The position numbers and the translations under genes were made by a program. From Fomitopsis serialis (lineage: Eukaryota > Basidiomycota > Agaricomycetes > Polyporales > Fomitopsidaceae), in NCBI RefSeq assembly GCF_022376445.1, contig NW_025954980.1, forward strand, positions 124,001-188,000: a DNA stretch of 64,000 nucleotides. Reading direction: 5' to 3'. Within the stretch, counting starts at the first letter, position 1, and each line of letters opens with the position of its first letter. A model generated the notes under the pieces. That model worked only from the letters and a program-made list of their open reading frames with translations. It did no database searches and was not told the DNA's origin. Positions 11,384-22,113 of the stretch are shown here, one piece after another.

Positions 11384-13070
11384 CTACAGCTGACCCGGAA
11401 CGTTGGTGAGGTACTGATGCTCATGGAAAGCGGGTGACGCACCGATAAGAGCAGCGCGTACGGACCTGTCTGTCGTACCGGTGCCAAGTCTCGATGGGCG
11501 TGTCACCCAGTCCAGGACGAGGGACAGCCGACGGGGCAGCACCATGTTCGCGCCCTTTATGATTGGCTCTGTGTGTCGCGCACAGTCACCGCGAGGCCGA
11601 ATCACTGCTCAAACCAGTGGAGACACTCACAGCGCGTGTCGCGAAGGCTGCGGGACCTCGCGTATTGAACGCTCGGAATCCCCTCCCCTCCCCCGCACAA
11701 CGTCGATCGCTGGAATGCGTGCCACGTTCATCAGCCAGCTGTTCCCTGGCTACATACAGTGGGATCTTGATCCCCGGTGACATGGGCGCTGGCGAGCAAA
11801 CTTCGCATCTTAGGTGAGTTCTCCCTCAGTGCATGCAGGGCGAAACTACTCACCATGTGAGAACAGCACCTGTACGGCTCAGCATGCAGTTCCGCACCCC
11901 GCTCTCTCCACCTCACTCACGCCTCCGGACCCAGCCCACCTGGCATTGACACCGCCTGTCTGCTTTGGCGGCCGCAACCGTCGCATGCAGCCGCGCAGCC
12001 TTTCGGCCTGTGAACGAGTCGACGCACGGCCCTCTTCGTGGTAAGCACCCATGGCAGACTGCGGAATGCTTCCGCCGCATCTGCGCCGCCGCGGGCGTCC
12101 ATCCTTCGTGTTCAAAGCTCGGGATCCACTCGCCCGTACGTCGACATCCTCCTCCTCCCTCGGACGTCACTTTCCAGTGACGCGTTCTGTCGCGCCTCCA
12201 CCAGCCAGCTCCCTACCAAGGGATCTGGATCCCCGGACGAGCAGCTATTTCAAACAAGGTCAGTTGTCTCTCACTGTACACGCAGCGCGAAAAGTACTCA
12301 CGCCCGCATAGCAAGGGGGCCCTCGCCCCACGCCCGAGCCCGGCCTGCTGGAGATCGACACGCTCCGTCCACCGCCCGACGGGCGTGTCCCTCGGGTCGC
12401 CAGTGCACAGAAGACCTGGGAAGTAACGCGGCAGATGAGTAGGGCACCGACGTAAGTCTCCAATCATGCATTCATCATTGTCGTACTCACCTTCAGCGAG
12501 ACAGCCTCGCGCGCTTTCCGGCCATCCGCACGCGCCACCTTCTCACTACCCGCCACGTCAAACAGCCGCACGGGCATCCAGCTCCCCGTAACTCGATCCG
12601 CCGTGGCTTCATCGGTTGCGCGGCGATCCGCGAACGCGAGCCACGCGCCGATCTCCAGGCAGTGGCTGAGTCGAGCACGTTCTCGCGGGCGTGCTCGCCG
12701 GACGACGATACGTCGTGTCTGCGCTTGTCAGGCAGAGCGGTGGCGGTCATTCGCAGGGAGACGGTGTGGTGAACAAGCAATGACCCGCAGGGAGACAGGA
12801 CACGAGCGCAGAGGCCATCGTGCCGTGCGAGTATCGTCCCCGGTGCTGTACCATCGAGGTGAGTTCGGTTCCACCTGTCGTGCAGGGCGACTGCACTCAC
12901 CCTGTCCCGCCTAGGTATATCCGCGCGCTTCGCACCCACTATCCGGCTGTGCGCGCGGCCCGCCTGCATGCGTCGACCGTCTGACAAAAAGGCGCGCGGC
13001 GTTTGAGCGTTCCGAGGACCTGCGAAGCAACGCGGCAGACGTGTAGGATGCCAGGTGAGCTGTATCCCAC
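11384..13070. repeat. Degenerate duplicated blocks
   Basis: Similar blocks recur: gtgagtt/gtcagtt followed by a cgcag/tgcaggg and ctcac motif at 11813, 12259 and 12858. An acgcggcagaYg-gtagg motif follows 168-171 bases later at 12427 and 13029. A block with cgcagggagacg occurs at 12757 and again at 14661. The spacing of about 600 bases between the last two copies suggests an old tandem duplication. Identity was judged by eye and is modest. Confidence 0.35.
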
Positions 13071-13533
13071 TGTATGTGAGACAATCCCGTGCTCACCTTT
13101 GGCCAAGGTAACTCGCTGGCGGGAGCTGGCGGCTTGCGAACGGCACCTCGGGCGCGTCAACGCTAGTGCATTGCAGGGGTACGCCCAACCCGCGCGGGTC
13201 GCGGGTAGGGGTACGCGCGGGTAGGGGTCCGGGTAGCGATTTCCGTACCCGCCTACCCGCCCTGCAGTCGTGCGGGTATTGCCAAAAGCGGCAACCCCGC
13301 GAGCGCCCGGTCTGCCCCTCTCGAGTTCCACCAGGTCGACTCGCCCACGCCCACGGTCTCAGTCTCAGCGACACGACGCACACGCGCGCGGCGAGCACCC
13401 ACGAAGACCACGCGTGCGAACGCAATGCAAACGCAGCCGACAAAGCCACCGCGAGCCCGGGCGCGGCGACGAACGGGCGGCAGGCCTGGATGACAAGTGG
13501 ACGGCGGGCAGGGGTGGATGACTGGCGGGGACG

Positions 13534-13581
13534 GGCGAGGGCGAGGGCGAGGGCGAGGGCGAGAGTGAGGGCGAGGGCAGG
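13534..13581 (+). repeat. (GGCGAG)n simple repeat
   Basis: A run of GGCGAG hexamers, nearly perfect for about 45 bases, lies at the left end of the minisatellite tract that follows. Long antisense reading frames crossing it are composition artefacts. Confidence 0.85.
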
Positions 13582-13659
13582 GTGAGTCCAGGCACACGCG
13601 CGCGAGCTCACTAACGGCAGGCGCAGGACGTGGCGACGTGCAGCGCGACGCGCATGACG

Positions 13660-14230
13660 ACCGCGGGCACGCAGGGCCAATGCCCTGCGTGTAGGCACGG
13701 CCGACGAACAGGCGGCACGAGCGGGCGGGCGGCAACACGTCGACCGCGAGCGCGCTGGGCAACTGCCCAGCATGCAAACACGACCGACGAATGCGCCCAA
13801 TGCGAGCGGACGCACGGACGCACGGACGCGAGGACGGGCGAGTAGGCGGGCGCGCGGACGAGTAGGCGGGCGGGTGGACGGGCGGCGGGCAGGTGAGTAG
13901 ACGAGTGAGGGGGGAAACCGGCGAGCTGGCGGTGGGTGAGTGGGCGAACACAGGGTGCGTCGTCACGCAGCACGACACACATAACCACGGCGAGCACTGG
14001 ATCGACGAGCGGATGGATCGACGAGCAGACGGGCAACCACAAGTGCGATGGACGAATGCCCAGCGCATAGATACGGCCGACAAACACACGCGCCGCGAGG
14101 CGGGAGAACGAGGCGGCAGGCAAGCTGGCACGGACGGGGATACGGTGCGGACGAGCACCACGCGCATACCGACCACGAGCATGCTGGGCGAATGCCCAGC
14201 ACGCAGACGTGGCCGATGAACGCCGGGCGG
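13660..14230 (+). repeat. GC-rich minisatellite tract with palindromic core, locus 1
   Basis: At least four copies of a 40-50 base core occur near 13667, 13746, 14044 and 14176. Each has an inverted-repeat centre of the type CTGGGCAA-TGCCCAG, followed by catgcaRacacg-Rccgacgaa. They are separated by variable GGGC/GAGC-rich filler. The same core, reversed, fills 17.1-18.4 kb, and copies also occur near 47.45 kb and 5.16 kb. No coding function is apparent. Confidence 0.75.
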
Positions 14231-14459
14231 GCAAACGGGCGAGCGAACGACGAGCGGGGGTGGGCACACCAAGGAGGCGGGAGGGCGCGCGCGCGGCGCG
14301 TACAGACGGGAAGCACGTGAACCCTCCCGTCTGCGGGTGCGGAGCTGTCTGGGAACGCGCGGGCGGATGGCAGGAACGCGCGAGCCCGCGTGCGGAGGAC
14401 GGCGAGCGGGGAGGATGGAGGCGGGGGCATGGCAGCGAGGACGTGTACGTGTACCGTTG

Positions 14460-15699
14460 ACCCACCGGCTTGCCCGCACACTCGCGACTCAACGCAAGAC
14501 AGCCTCCCGCTCCACTTCGCTGGAAGTCGATATGTGGGAAGCTGACAGTGATGCAATGGGGCAAGTCACGATCGACCGCGGCGTCGACGCTGGGCTCGCC
14601 GGAAGCCCACACGTCGTGCCGTCGCCCGTCGGGCAGCAGTCGGTGGGTGTGGCGATCATCCGCAGGGAGACGAGCTACGATCGCGGGGGCCGCCGTGTCA
14701 TCCGGTGTCATGGCTTTCCGTGCGAGTCCACCGGAACCCGCTACGTTGTGTCTTTATTGGTCAGACACACAGGGTAAGTCGGCTCTGTTTGCCTGCAGAA
14801 AAAGCTCTATTAGTGCTGAATCCGCTGAACTGATGCCGTCCCCGTTACGGTGTGACCTGCTATGGTCTCGTCATGCCTGGCTGATGGGCCTCCGGTGTCG
14901 CTTCAAGGTGGGCTGCGATCCCCCCATGCTATGAGCTCCCAAGTGAGTTTGTGACAGCGACGACGCATGCTGGCCTGACCGCAGGCGGCCCCCGCGCATG
15001 GATGAGAGCACGGTGCACCCCGCGTCCATCTTGTGTCCATGTGCGAGTACAGGCATAGCCTGACATATGGGTCTATGGTCTGGTGGTAAAGCTTCCCGTC
15101 TCTGAATAAGGATGGCCGGCTGTACTGCGGGGCTGTAAGTTCGAGTCGGAAGTAGGGCAGAATCTGTAGGGCTGGCTGTCTATATGGGTACATCGCTGCT
15201 GTGAGTAATAATATAGGGTATTTTGGTATGATTTTCTACGTGGCTGTCTTCGCAGTGGCCTGCACACCCAGGCTCCGGGAGCTGCTGGGCGATGTAAGCC
15301 AGTAGAATAGCGATGTGGTCGGCCGATCCAATACACACGAAGATCAGCCCGAGTATAGTTCTCATAGCATAAGTAAGGGCATGCAGCCGACATGGTCCAT
15401 GCAGTACCGTAGAAAGTCCCAGCCTAATCCTGGTACAGGTAAACAGATGGTGTCCGCGGTATAATGCTCGCCCAGGGACCAGCTGTGCCCGGCCGTCCCC
15501 AGGACAGGCGAGGCTGTGGTGGCACCTGTCAGTATTGAAAAAGTCCAATGTCAGGGGGAAGGGGTATCGTAGGCGACGTGTCGCAGGAAGAAAAGTAGGG
15601 TGAGGGGGGGGTGGGCGATGGGTCTTCCTTACAGGCCGAAACAGGAGAGAAGGGGTATCGTAGGCGTGTCGCGGGAACTGCCTGCATGGGCGAGCCCTT
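14460..15699. other. Gene-poor stretch 3' of the HECT-like gene
   Basis: Degenerate duplicates of 12.6-12.8 kb sequence appear near 14640-14760. A 17-base direct repeat (aggggtatcgtaggcg) occurs near 15558 and 15651. A tRNA-like A/B-box pair near 15070-15150 is discussed under rejected items. No protein gene is supported. Confidence 0.4.
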
Positions 15700-16149
15700 C
15701 TAGAGGAAGGTATGGCCACCGATGCTGCCCAGGATTTCGAGGAGCAGCCAGTTCTGTATGGCTGCCCTGAGCGACCCTGGCATGCCCGCAGCCGCTGTAT
15801 CTGGGCCGTAGGAAAGCTCGGCGAGCCGGTGGAAGTAGCTGGCGGGGATCGCTGCCTCGCGGAAACACGTTCTCCACGAGATGCGGCCCTCGTCGATGCA
15901 GTGCTGCCGGATCGCGTTGCTGCAATAATACTGTGAATCGGTGTCGCCGACGATCCACACCTAATAGTCTGTCAGCACAGGCATGCATACTGCCATTGAC
16001 AACTCGCCGTAAGCCTCTCAACCGGGTCCACTGTCTCGCTGCCTGTGATGGCCAGGTGGAACATGCGAGGGCGGAAGAAGGGTTCGCCGGCCTGTGATAA
16101 GTCGATTGCATCGCTAAATGTCGCCTTGGCATCGTCCAGCCGAGCCTCA
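15700..16149 (-). pseudogene. 3' part of the transposon-split HECT-like gene
   Basis: Minus-strand exon text (ARLDDAKATFSDAI, FFRPRMFHLAITG) is followed by a likely GC-AG intron at about 16007-15963. A last exon then starts VWIVGDTDSQYY and ends WLLLEILGSIGGHTFL with a stop at 15700. This C-terminus is typical of a basidiomycete family with a HECT-like E3 ubiquitin ligase domain. The upstream part of the same protein lies at 25334-28579 and breaks off exactly where the transposon begins. Removing the transposon with one copy of a 2-bp duplication rejoins the codons in frame (IPC to EARLDD). Family naming is from pattern memory. Confidence 0.65.
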
Positions 16150-16167
16150 CATCAGGAAAAACCCTCC
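16150..16167 (+). repeat. Left terminal inverted repeat of the 9.18-kb element
   Basis: CATCAGGAAAAA followed by a CCCTCC block pairs with the right end at 25316-25333. The first 12 bases are identical and the next 6-8 similar. Confidence 0.85.
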
Positions 16168-16295
16168 CTCGGAATTACACAGTACAGAGGGGTATTCTTC
16201 GAGTTCCACAGAATACGACGAATAGTTGCATATGGTCGCACCAATTGTAGTAATATCAATTCATTCCTCGTATTTGACGTAGTAATAAAGCCCTA

Positions 16296-16870
16296 CTAGT
16301 ACAGGTTGTAGAAGCTATGGGAATCTTTATATTGGTTAAGGTAAAATGTCGCGCACTCGTTCAAAATGTTCTCGCTTGTCCAATGTACAGGTACTGGCCC
16401 ACCCCACTTCGGATTGAGATGAACACTCCGTTCAATCAGTGAGAGCGGAACTACCGACCCGATTGCCGCCGCACCCGTCAGTGTCGTCACCTTGTACATC
16501 TGGTAGCGTGGGTCCGGAGCAGCGGCGAATTTCGACAGCCACTCGACGTAGACAAGATGTCGTGGTAATTCCGGGTTGCGCGTTCTTGTGGAAGAAGAGA
16601 AGAGCAAGGGTGATGCTTTCTCGGGGATCGAGAAGATGACCCGCACCCGTCCCACACGCATATCTACCACAACATCGGACATACATGTAAGTATTGCTAG
16701 AGACCAAAGTAGAGGAAATCATACCAGCAAGGCCATTGCGAGCTTCTGCGTTCTCGCTTTGCCGAACACGTACGAGTGCGGTGTCGAAGCGCGCCGGTAT
16801 GAGCACTTCATCATTCTGACCTATTTGACGAGGTCGCGCATGGATCGAATCGAGGGTCTCTTTACCGTGA
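16296..16870 (-). pseudogene. Plavaka-type transposase, detached C-terminal block
   Basis: Minus-strand text KETLDSIHARP, then PARFDTALV, an intron at about 16730-16675, VGRVRVIFSIP, YVEWLSKF, PLSLIERSVHL, WTSENILNECATFYLN and a stop at 16296. These motifs form the C-terminal region that normally follows directly after the HKIKF motif in Plavaka-type transposases. Here HKIKF lies at 18690, about 1.8 kb away, and GC-rich minisatellite DNA fills the gap. It was evidently part of the same gene as 18675-21477. Confidence 0.75.
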
Positions 16871-17089
16871 TACTTGACACTAGCAGGCTGCCCGTGCGCC
16901 GCACAGGTAATCCTGCGTCGCTGAAAACATCCGTCGTCGGCGCCAGACTCGCTCAGTACTAACCTGCAGTGCCGGGTGACGTGCCAGTCGTTGGAAGCCT
17001 CAGTCGAGCAGAATGGACTTAAATACAACATGATTGAGCTACGCAGCAACTCCCTATACCCGTACGCGACCCGAGTTCACCGCGGGTGT

Positions 17090-18410
17090 TGGCGTTGAAC
17101 CTTAGCTCACCGCGGGTGCAGGGTGGGCGGGTTCTGCCCATCTCCACCCTGCTCGTGCCGCGACAGCACCCGCTGTCGGCCGTTTACTCGCCGGCTGTGT
17201 CTGCATGACGCTCGCGGTCTGCATATGCTGCACGCGCCTCAGCCCTGCCCACGGTCCTCGCTCACCCTCCTGCCAGTGCTCGCTCGACCGTCTCTTCAAT
17301 GCTCTCTCGCCGATCCGCTAGCTCGTCCTCCTGCTTGCCCGCCCGTCCGCTCGCCCTCCCACTTACCTACCCGCTTTCCCGCCTGCGCGCCTGCCCGCGT
17401 GTGCATTCGCCGGCGGTGTCTGCATGCTGGGCATTCGCCCGGCGCGCTCGCGGTCGGCGTATGTGCTGTGACCTGTCCCCTCGCCAATGCGCTTGCCCGT
17501 CCGGTTGTCCGGCCGCCCACTAATCGGCCGTGTTTGCATGTGGGCACTGGCCCTACACGCTCACGTCCCGGCCCTGGCTATCGTCGCTGTCTCCCGTCTC
17601 TCGCTCACTGCGCACGCGCGCGGCCCGTTCGCCGGCTGCGCCTGTGTGTTGGGAATTGGTCGCGGTTGCCGTGCGCGTCGGGGCCGCCTGCGTGCACGCC
17701 AGCCCGCTCCGACGCTCGGCTGCTTGTGCCCACTCACCCGCCTGTCTACCACCCTGCGTGCGCGTTCGTCGACCGTGTGTACCTACTGGGCATTAACCCT
17801 ACGCGTTCGCGGTGGGCGTGTGTCGTATGCGGCGCCCTGTCCTCGCTTATTCGGGTGGTCTATGCGCGTGCTGTCCGGTTGTCAGCCTGAGCTGCATACT
17901 CGCCGGCCTCCCGCTCGTCCACTCACCTGCCCGCCTGCCCGTCCACCCGCCCATATGCCCTCCTGCCCGTCCCCTCTCCTACCGCACCGCCCGCTTTCCC
18001 ACCCATCCGCACCCGTACCTCTCTTCCTGCCTGCGTGTGCAATCGCCGGCCGTGTCTGGGTGCTGGGCATTAGCCTTGCACACTCGCAGTTGGTGTGTGT
18101 GTTGTCGCCTGCCCGCTCGCTCTCCTGCCGCAAGTCCACCCGCCCGCCCGCCATCTGTCTTTCGGCAGTCTGTATGGCTATTCGTTCGTGTACCGGAGGG
18201 GAGAAAAGTGGAGATGGCGGAATACGCACCCGCCGAGCTGCTTGTCCTCCTCCGCGCACGTCGTCGTGGCGGTGGCCGTGCTGCACTCGTCGATTGTGTT
18301 TGTGTGTGGGACACCGGCCATGCCTGCTCGCAGTCGCCGCGCACGATGTGATCCACATCACCGCACCCTGTGCCTGCGTTAGTGGGCTTGCTCGCGTGCA
18401 TCTGCACTCA
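17090..18410 (-). repeat. GC-rich minisatellite tract, locus 2, inside the transposase gene
   Basis: The same core as at 13.7-14.2 kb occurs in reverse orientation, with copies recognisable near 17170, 17405, 17526, 17637, 17770, 18047 and 18290 (for example cggYgtgtctgcatgctgggcattcg). Filler is rich in GCCCGCCC/CTCGC. Long plus-strand frames across it (up to 334 codons) are Cys/Pro/Arg-rich with no domain and are composition artefacts. The tract separates the two blocks of the Plavaka transposase, so it entered after the transposon gene formed. Confidence 0.75.
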
Positions 18411-18479
18411 CCCGTTGGCACTCGTCCTCGCCCGTCCTCGCCCGCCGTCGCCCACCGCTCGCCATTCCCCCCGCCGCCT

Positions 18480-18602
18480 CTACTGCGCTGAAAAACGTTG
18501 TCGTCGACGCCATGCGCAAGTTGGAAGGTGAAGAGCACGCGGGGTCTTCTAGCATCGCCCTCAGCTGTGCGGAGGAGAGTGCGGAGAGCAGAACAGAATA
18601 AG
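18480..18602 (+). pseudogene. Possible captured C-terminal coding fragment
   Basis: Directly after the minisatellite tract a frame reads ALKNVVVDAMRKLEGEEH and continues as a Ser/Glu-rich tail to a TAA at 18602. Its composition differs from the repeat filler and looks like the end of a real protein, but I cannot name it. It lies antisense to the interrupted transposase. Confidence 0.3.
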
Positions 18603-18674
18603 CGAGACGATTAGGCTACCGGATACGGAAAGAGCGGAAGCGCCGGCGTCCAAAAGCGGGACCACTCTCCTTTA

Positions 18675-21477
18675 CTATATAAGATTGCGGAACTTGATTT
18701 TATGGAAGACAGGTAGAGTCGCAAATGGAAACCGTACGTGGTGTGCCTGAGCTTCGATCTCGTTTCGTGTTAGAGCTGGATTGTTGAACTCCACCACGAA
18801 GCGAGCAAGAGCAGCCCTAAGATGTGTTGCGCCATAGCCCTGAGAAGACACAAGCTCGGCGACAGGGACTGCCTTTCGACTAGGATGCTTCGCCATGAGA
18901 TGATGTAACGGACACGCCATATCTGGCGGCCGCCAGTGTATCTCTTGACGGGCAGCGATGAGATCATGCTGCTCACGTTGCACTCGTAGGAGACGCCATT
19001 CAACGTAGTTGGCGTGCTGCAGCACCTTCTCGCGCCTTTCGAGCCACTTCGTCATTTGTGGGAATTCGTCCTTATGGTTCGTTGCACGGTAGGCCTCTTT
19101 CGCGAAGTCAATATGGAGTCGCTCGGTGGACTCTGTGTTGTAATTGTCGGTCGTACCGTAGAGTTTGATCGCGCGGACGTAGTGCGTCATCATGTGAAGC
19201 TTCGGGAGGAGGAAGTGATCTCGTATGCCAAGCCGGATGAAGACGTCCTTATTCGCATGGAATTCGGACAGTGAGCGCTCGAGTGCAGCCAGAGTTGCGC
19301 CTGAATGGACCGAGTATTGCGCCATATACACGAAGTCCAGAAGGGCTTTCGTAGCACTGAACAGGTCCGCGACTGACTCACCACCAGGCAGCTGAACATC
19401 GACCAGAAGGCCAAGCATGAACCGTGCCATCTGCTTGTGTTCAGTACCTGTAACACGCGTTAAGCCGGTGATTCCTTTATGGAATATGCGGATGGTGTGG
19501 TTAGGTGGTAGTCGCCGAACCCGCGCGTCGATCTCGTCCTCGCCGACAATACTGGTGAGCCAAGCAAGCAAATGTTTGACAATCCCTTGATAGAGCTGAT
19601 GTAAGATGTCGGGCGTGATCGACCGATAGATGTCGACGTAAGGGAGGTTCTCCCAAAATGGATGTTGGATTGGCTTAATGCCGGCGGCGTCACAAGCCTT
19701 GTTGTAATCGGCTGTACCATAGAGACCTAGAGTGGCGAAAACCTCGTCGACATCGCGATAGTCGGACAAGCATGGGTAAGCCCCGAGGTCGTCGTGAGAG
19801 CAATGACAGATTGGACACTCGCCGGTGTATGTTCCTGTTACGAGGACTTGTTCGGGATAGTCCCCGACGTACACGGCGAGGATTGGATGGCAGCGCCGCT
19901 GTATACCGTCGCCGCTGGTCATGGGGATACCTTCTACACCAGCTTTCTGCAAAGGTTCCATGATCATCGACATACATGCATGGAAGACGTTCGCCACAGT
20001 CCGACGCCGGGCTGCTTTGTTTTTGATATGTTCGAGGCGGCTCGTTGGAAGGTAAGCGAGGAGAATTTGCCCGCGATGTGACGGCTTGCGGCGGATCTCC
20101 TTCGGAAGGTTGCCAATCGTAAGATAGACTGGGTATGCAGTCTTGTTTCGGAACGTTGTCAATTGAGTCTTATCTGATGATATGATGATGGGAATAACTG
20201 TTGCACCCGGCGTTTCCTTCTCGAGTATCTTCTGCATGTACATTCAGTGAAGTTTGAGGAGATCGAAGAGATGAATGCACCTGTGTCGCCCACCACCACT
20301 CTCCAGTATGGAGATCATGGTACAAGCGGAGCGTCTTGTCCGCATCAGCATAGTGGCGCTCTGGCGCGATGCATAGATATGCCGCATGCTCGGGGTCACC
20401 GTAGAGCGCACGGATACACTCGAGAATGTCACGGCAGAACATCTCAAAGTGCTCGCCTCCGACGCATGCCTCAAAGCGGTGGAATGCGGGCCGTCGGTTT
20501 GGAAGCCCCTCGTCAATGATCTTGTTCAGCTCGTCGCTATTTTTGTATGACAAGCCCAACAGTTCGCGAACCTAGTAAGAACCCCTTGATGAGTTTGGGA
20601 TAGAGCATGACTGACAGAAGGGACAGACCTCTTCGATAGCGAGAAGATCGGAGAACGCAGTTGACCCTGACCCACGAAGTTTAGCCCAGCGCGCAATCTC
20701 CCAGTCCAGACGTGAAGCGAATGGTGCATAAGGATTAACTGCATCTGGATCAACCTTGCCTTCGTACGAGGTGTAGCCAGAGCGTGGTAGCTGCCCTGGT
20801 TGAGAGGGCTTGCCAGCCTCGCCACCGAATGGGACGATGTGCTCGGGTGGTTCGCGGATCTGCGTATGCTCTGCGGGGTCGACTCCACCCGGGCCTGCTG
20901 CAACACCCTGTCCGTCTTGGGTAGCAGGTTCGTGTCCGGCTTCTGAGTGAGCAGTGGAAGTTGGTTCGGGTGTGCGACGACCTAGAGGTGCAGGGGGAAG
21001 CTGATGCCCATCTCGCTCGGTCTCCATTGTGGGCTGGACAACATCCTGCCCGACAGCGTCGTCGTCGTCGTCAGCGTCGTCATCACTTGACTCCTCTGCT
21101 GGCTCATGGGAGTCAGGATCGATGTCGACGCGAACCTCGTCACCAAACGGAAGATCTCCACCAGCATAGTCACCCGCAGCACCGAAGTAATCGCCCTCAA
21201 ATGGCATGGGTTCGTCCTCATCATCTGCGTCAAGGTCTTCAGTTGCGGCCGATGCAGGTGCGGATCCGTTGCTCCTGGATCCCGAGGAACGCGATCGATT
21301 GTTTGAGCGTGAATGTGCGGCTCGCCGATGGCTAGCCTGACGAGTCGGTCGTCGTACAGACTCCTCGTGTTGCCGGCGTGCGAGCTGGCAGGCAGGTCTT
21401 TCACTCTGCCGAAGATGTTGTAGATAGGGTCCGCGTTGTGCGAAGGTAGCGGTGCAGCCGTTACATGTGTATGGCAT
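18675..21477 (-). CDS. Plavaka/KDZ-type transposase, main block (3' truncated)
   Basis: Three exons: 21477-20629, 20571-20281 and 20231-18675, separated by 57- and 49-nt introns in phase. The N-terminus has a C2H2-like finger (CNGCTATF, LQHLRQSE) and an acidic, Ser-rich linker of about 200 residues. The catalytic part follows: PIIISSDKTQLT, RPKAYPVYLT-like and GNLPKEIRRKPS motifs, a Cys-rich ECPICHCSHDDLG, then ITPDILHQLYQG and HFLLPKLHMMTHY. These are hallmarks of basidiomycete Plavaka transposases, which cut and paste DNA elements with TIRs. The frame stops just after HKIKFRN, where family members continue; the missing block is at 16296-16870. No frameshift in the 840 residues present, so the disruption is recent. 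Confidence 0.88.
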
Positions 21478-22113
21478 TATGGCAAGGGGTTGGTAGTATA
21501 CACGGAGACGCTAGGAAATCCGGTTGTCAGTATGGGGTCAAGGCCGTGCAAGGATTTCAGCTTACTAAAGTACAGATATTTGACGAGTGCAGATGCAGAG
21601 AGACCTGACGGCGTGGAAGACGTTGAGTCCAGAGATCGATGGTTGACAGTGCACGCGGCTCGTGACGCAGTAACAGTCGCTGCTTGCCGAACTGGCACTG
21701 GGGTGAAGGGCATCACAGTGTCACATCTCACACTGCATCGGCACGTCCTAACCCGCCAGCGCATTCTCTCTCTTTCATCCGGTCTCCTTTGGCGTTCGAA
21801 AGCCTTCCTTCCGACTCATAGTACTCTATCCAACTTCCATTTAATCCTAAGACTAGCAGCATCCGAAGAGACTCACCAAGAACACCAGCCGTACACTGGC
21901 TCCCACCATCGTGGTTGTCTCGACGACGAACCTCTCTAGCAAATCTGTTACTCCGTTGACAGACATTCATTTGTGGTGCGCATTACTTACTTGACAGGGG
22001 CCTGGCTGTTTATAGCTCCATACTGTTGTCGTTTTGCAAGCCTGCTTTCGACACTACCTCATGTCTATTGACGCAGGTCGCACCCTGACTGACTTCTCGC
22101 CCTTAAGTCAGGA
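21478..22113. promoter_or_regulatory. Divergent promoter interval of the 9.18-kb element
   Basis: The 636 bases between the transposase ATG (21477, minus) and the DUF6532 ATG (22114, plus) contain no supported gene. The two transcripts run away from each other, so this interval must carry both promoters. No clear TATA box was seen. Confidence 0.5.

Noticed and set aside
13192..13258. Telomere-like GGGTAGGGGT repeats.
   Set aside because: The units are irregular and do not match the TTAGGG repeat of basidiomycetes; it is a local simple repeat.
13093..14711. Long overlapping reading frames (up to about 400 codons) on both strands.
   Set aside because: They are Arg/Pro/Ala/Cys-rich, follow the GC-rich minisatellite and (GGCGAG)n repeats, exist in several frames at once and contain no domain; stop codons are simply rare in this composition.
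15064..15155. tRNA gene or tRNA-derived SINE (A-box-like TGGTCTGGTGG, B-box-like AGTTCGAGTCG).
   Set aside because: The T-arm stem does not pair, no clear anticodon arm forms and no target duplication was seen. A very old SINE cannot be excluded.
17123..18538. Cys/Pro-rich plus-strand frames of up to 334 codons.
   Set aside because: They coincide with the reversed minisatellite tract and repeat its period; no signal peptide, domain or intron pattern.
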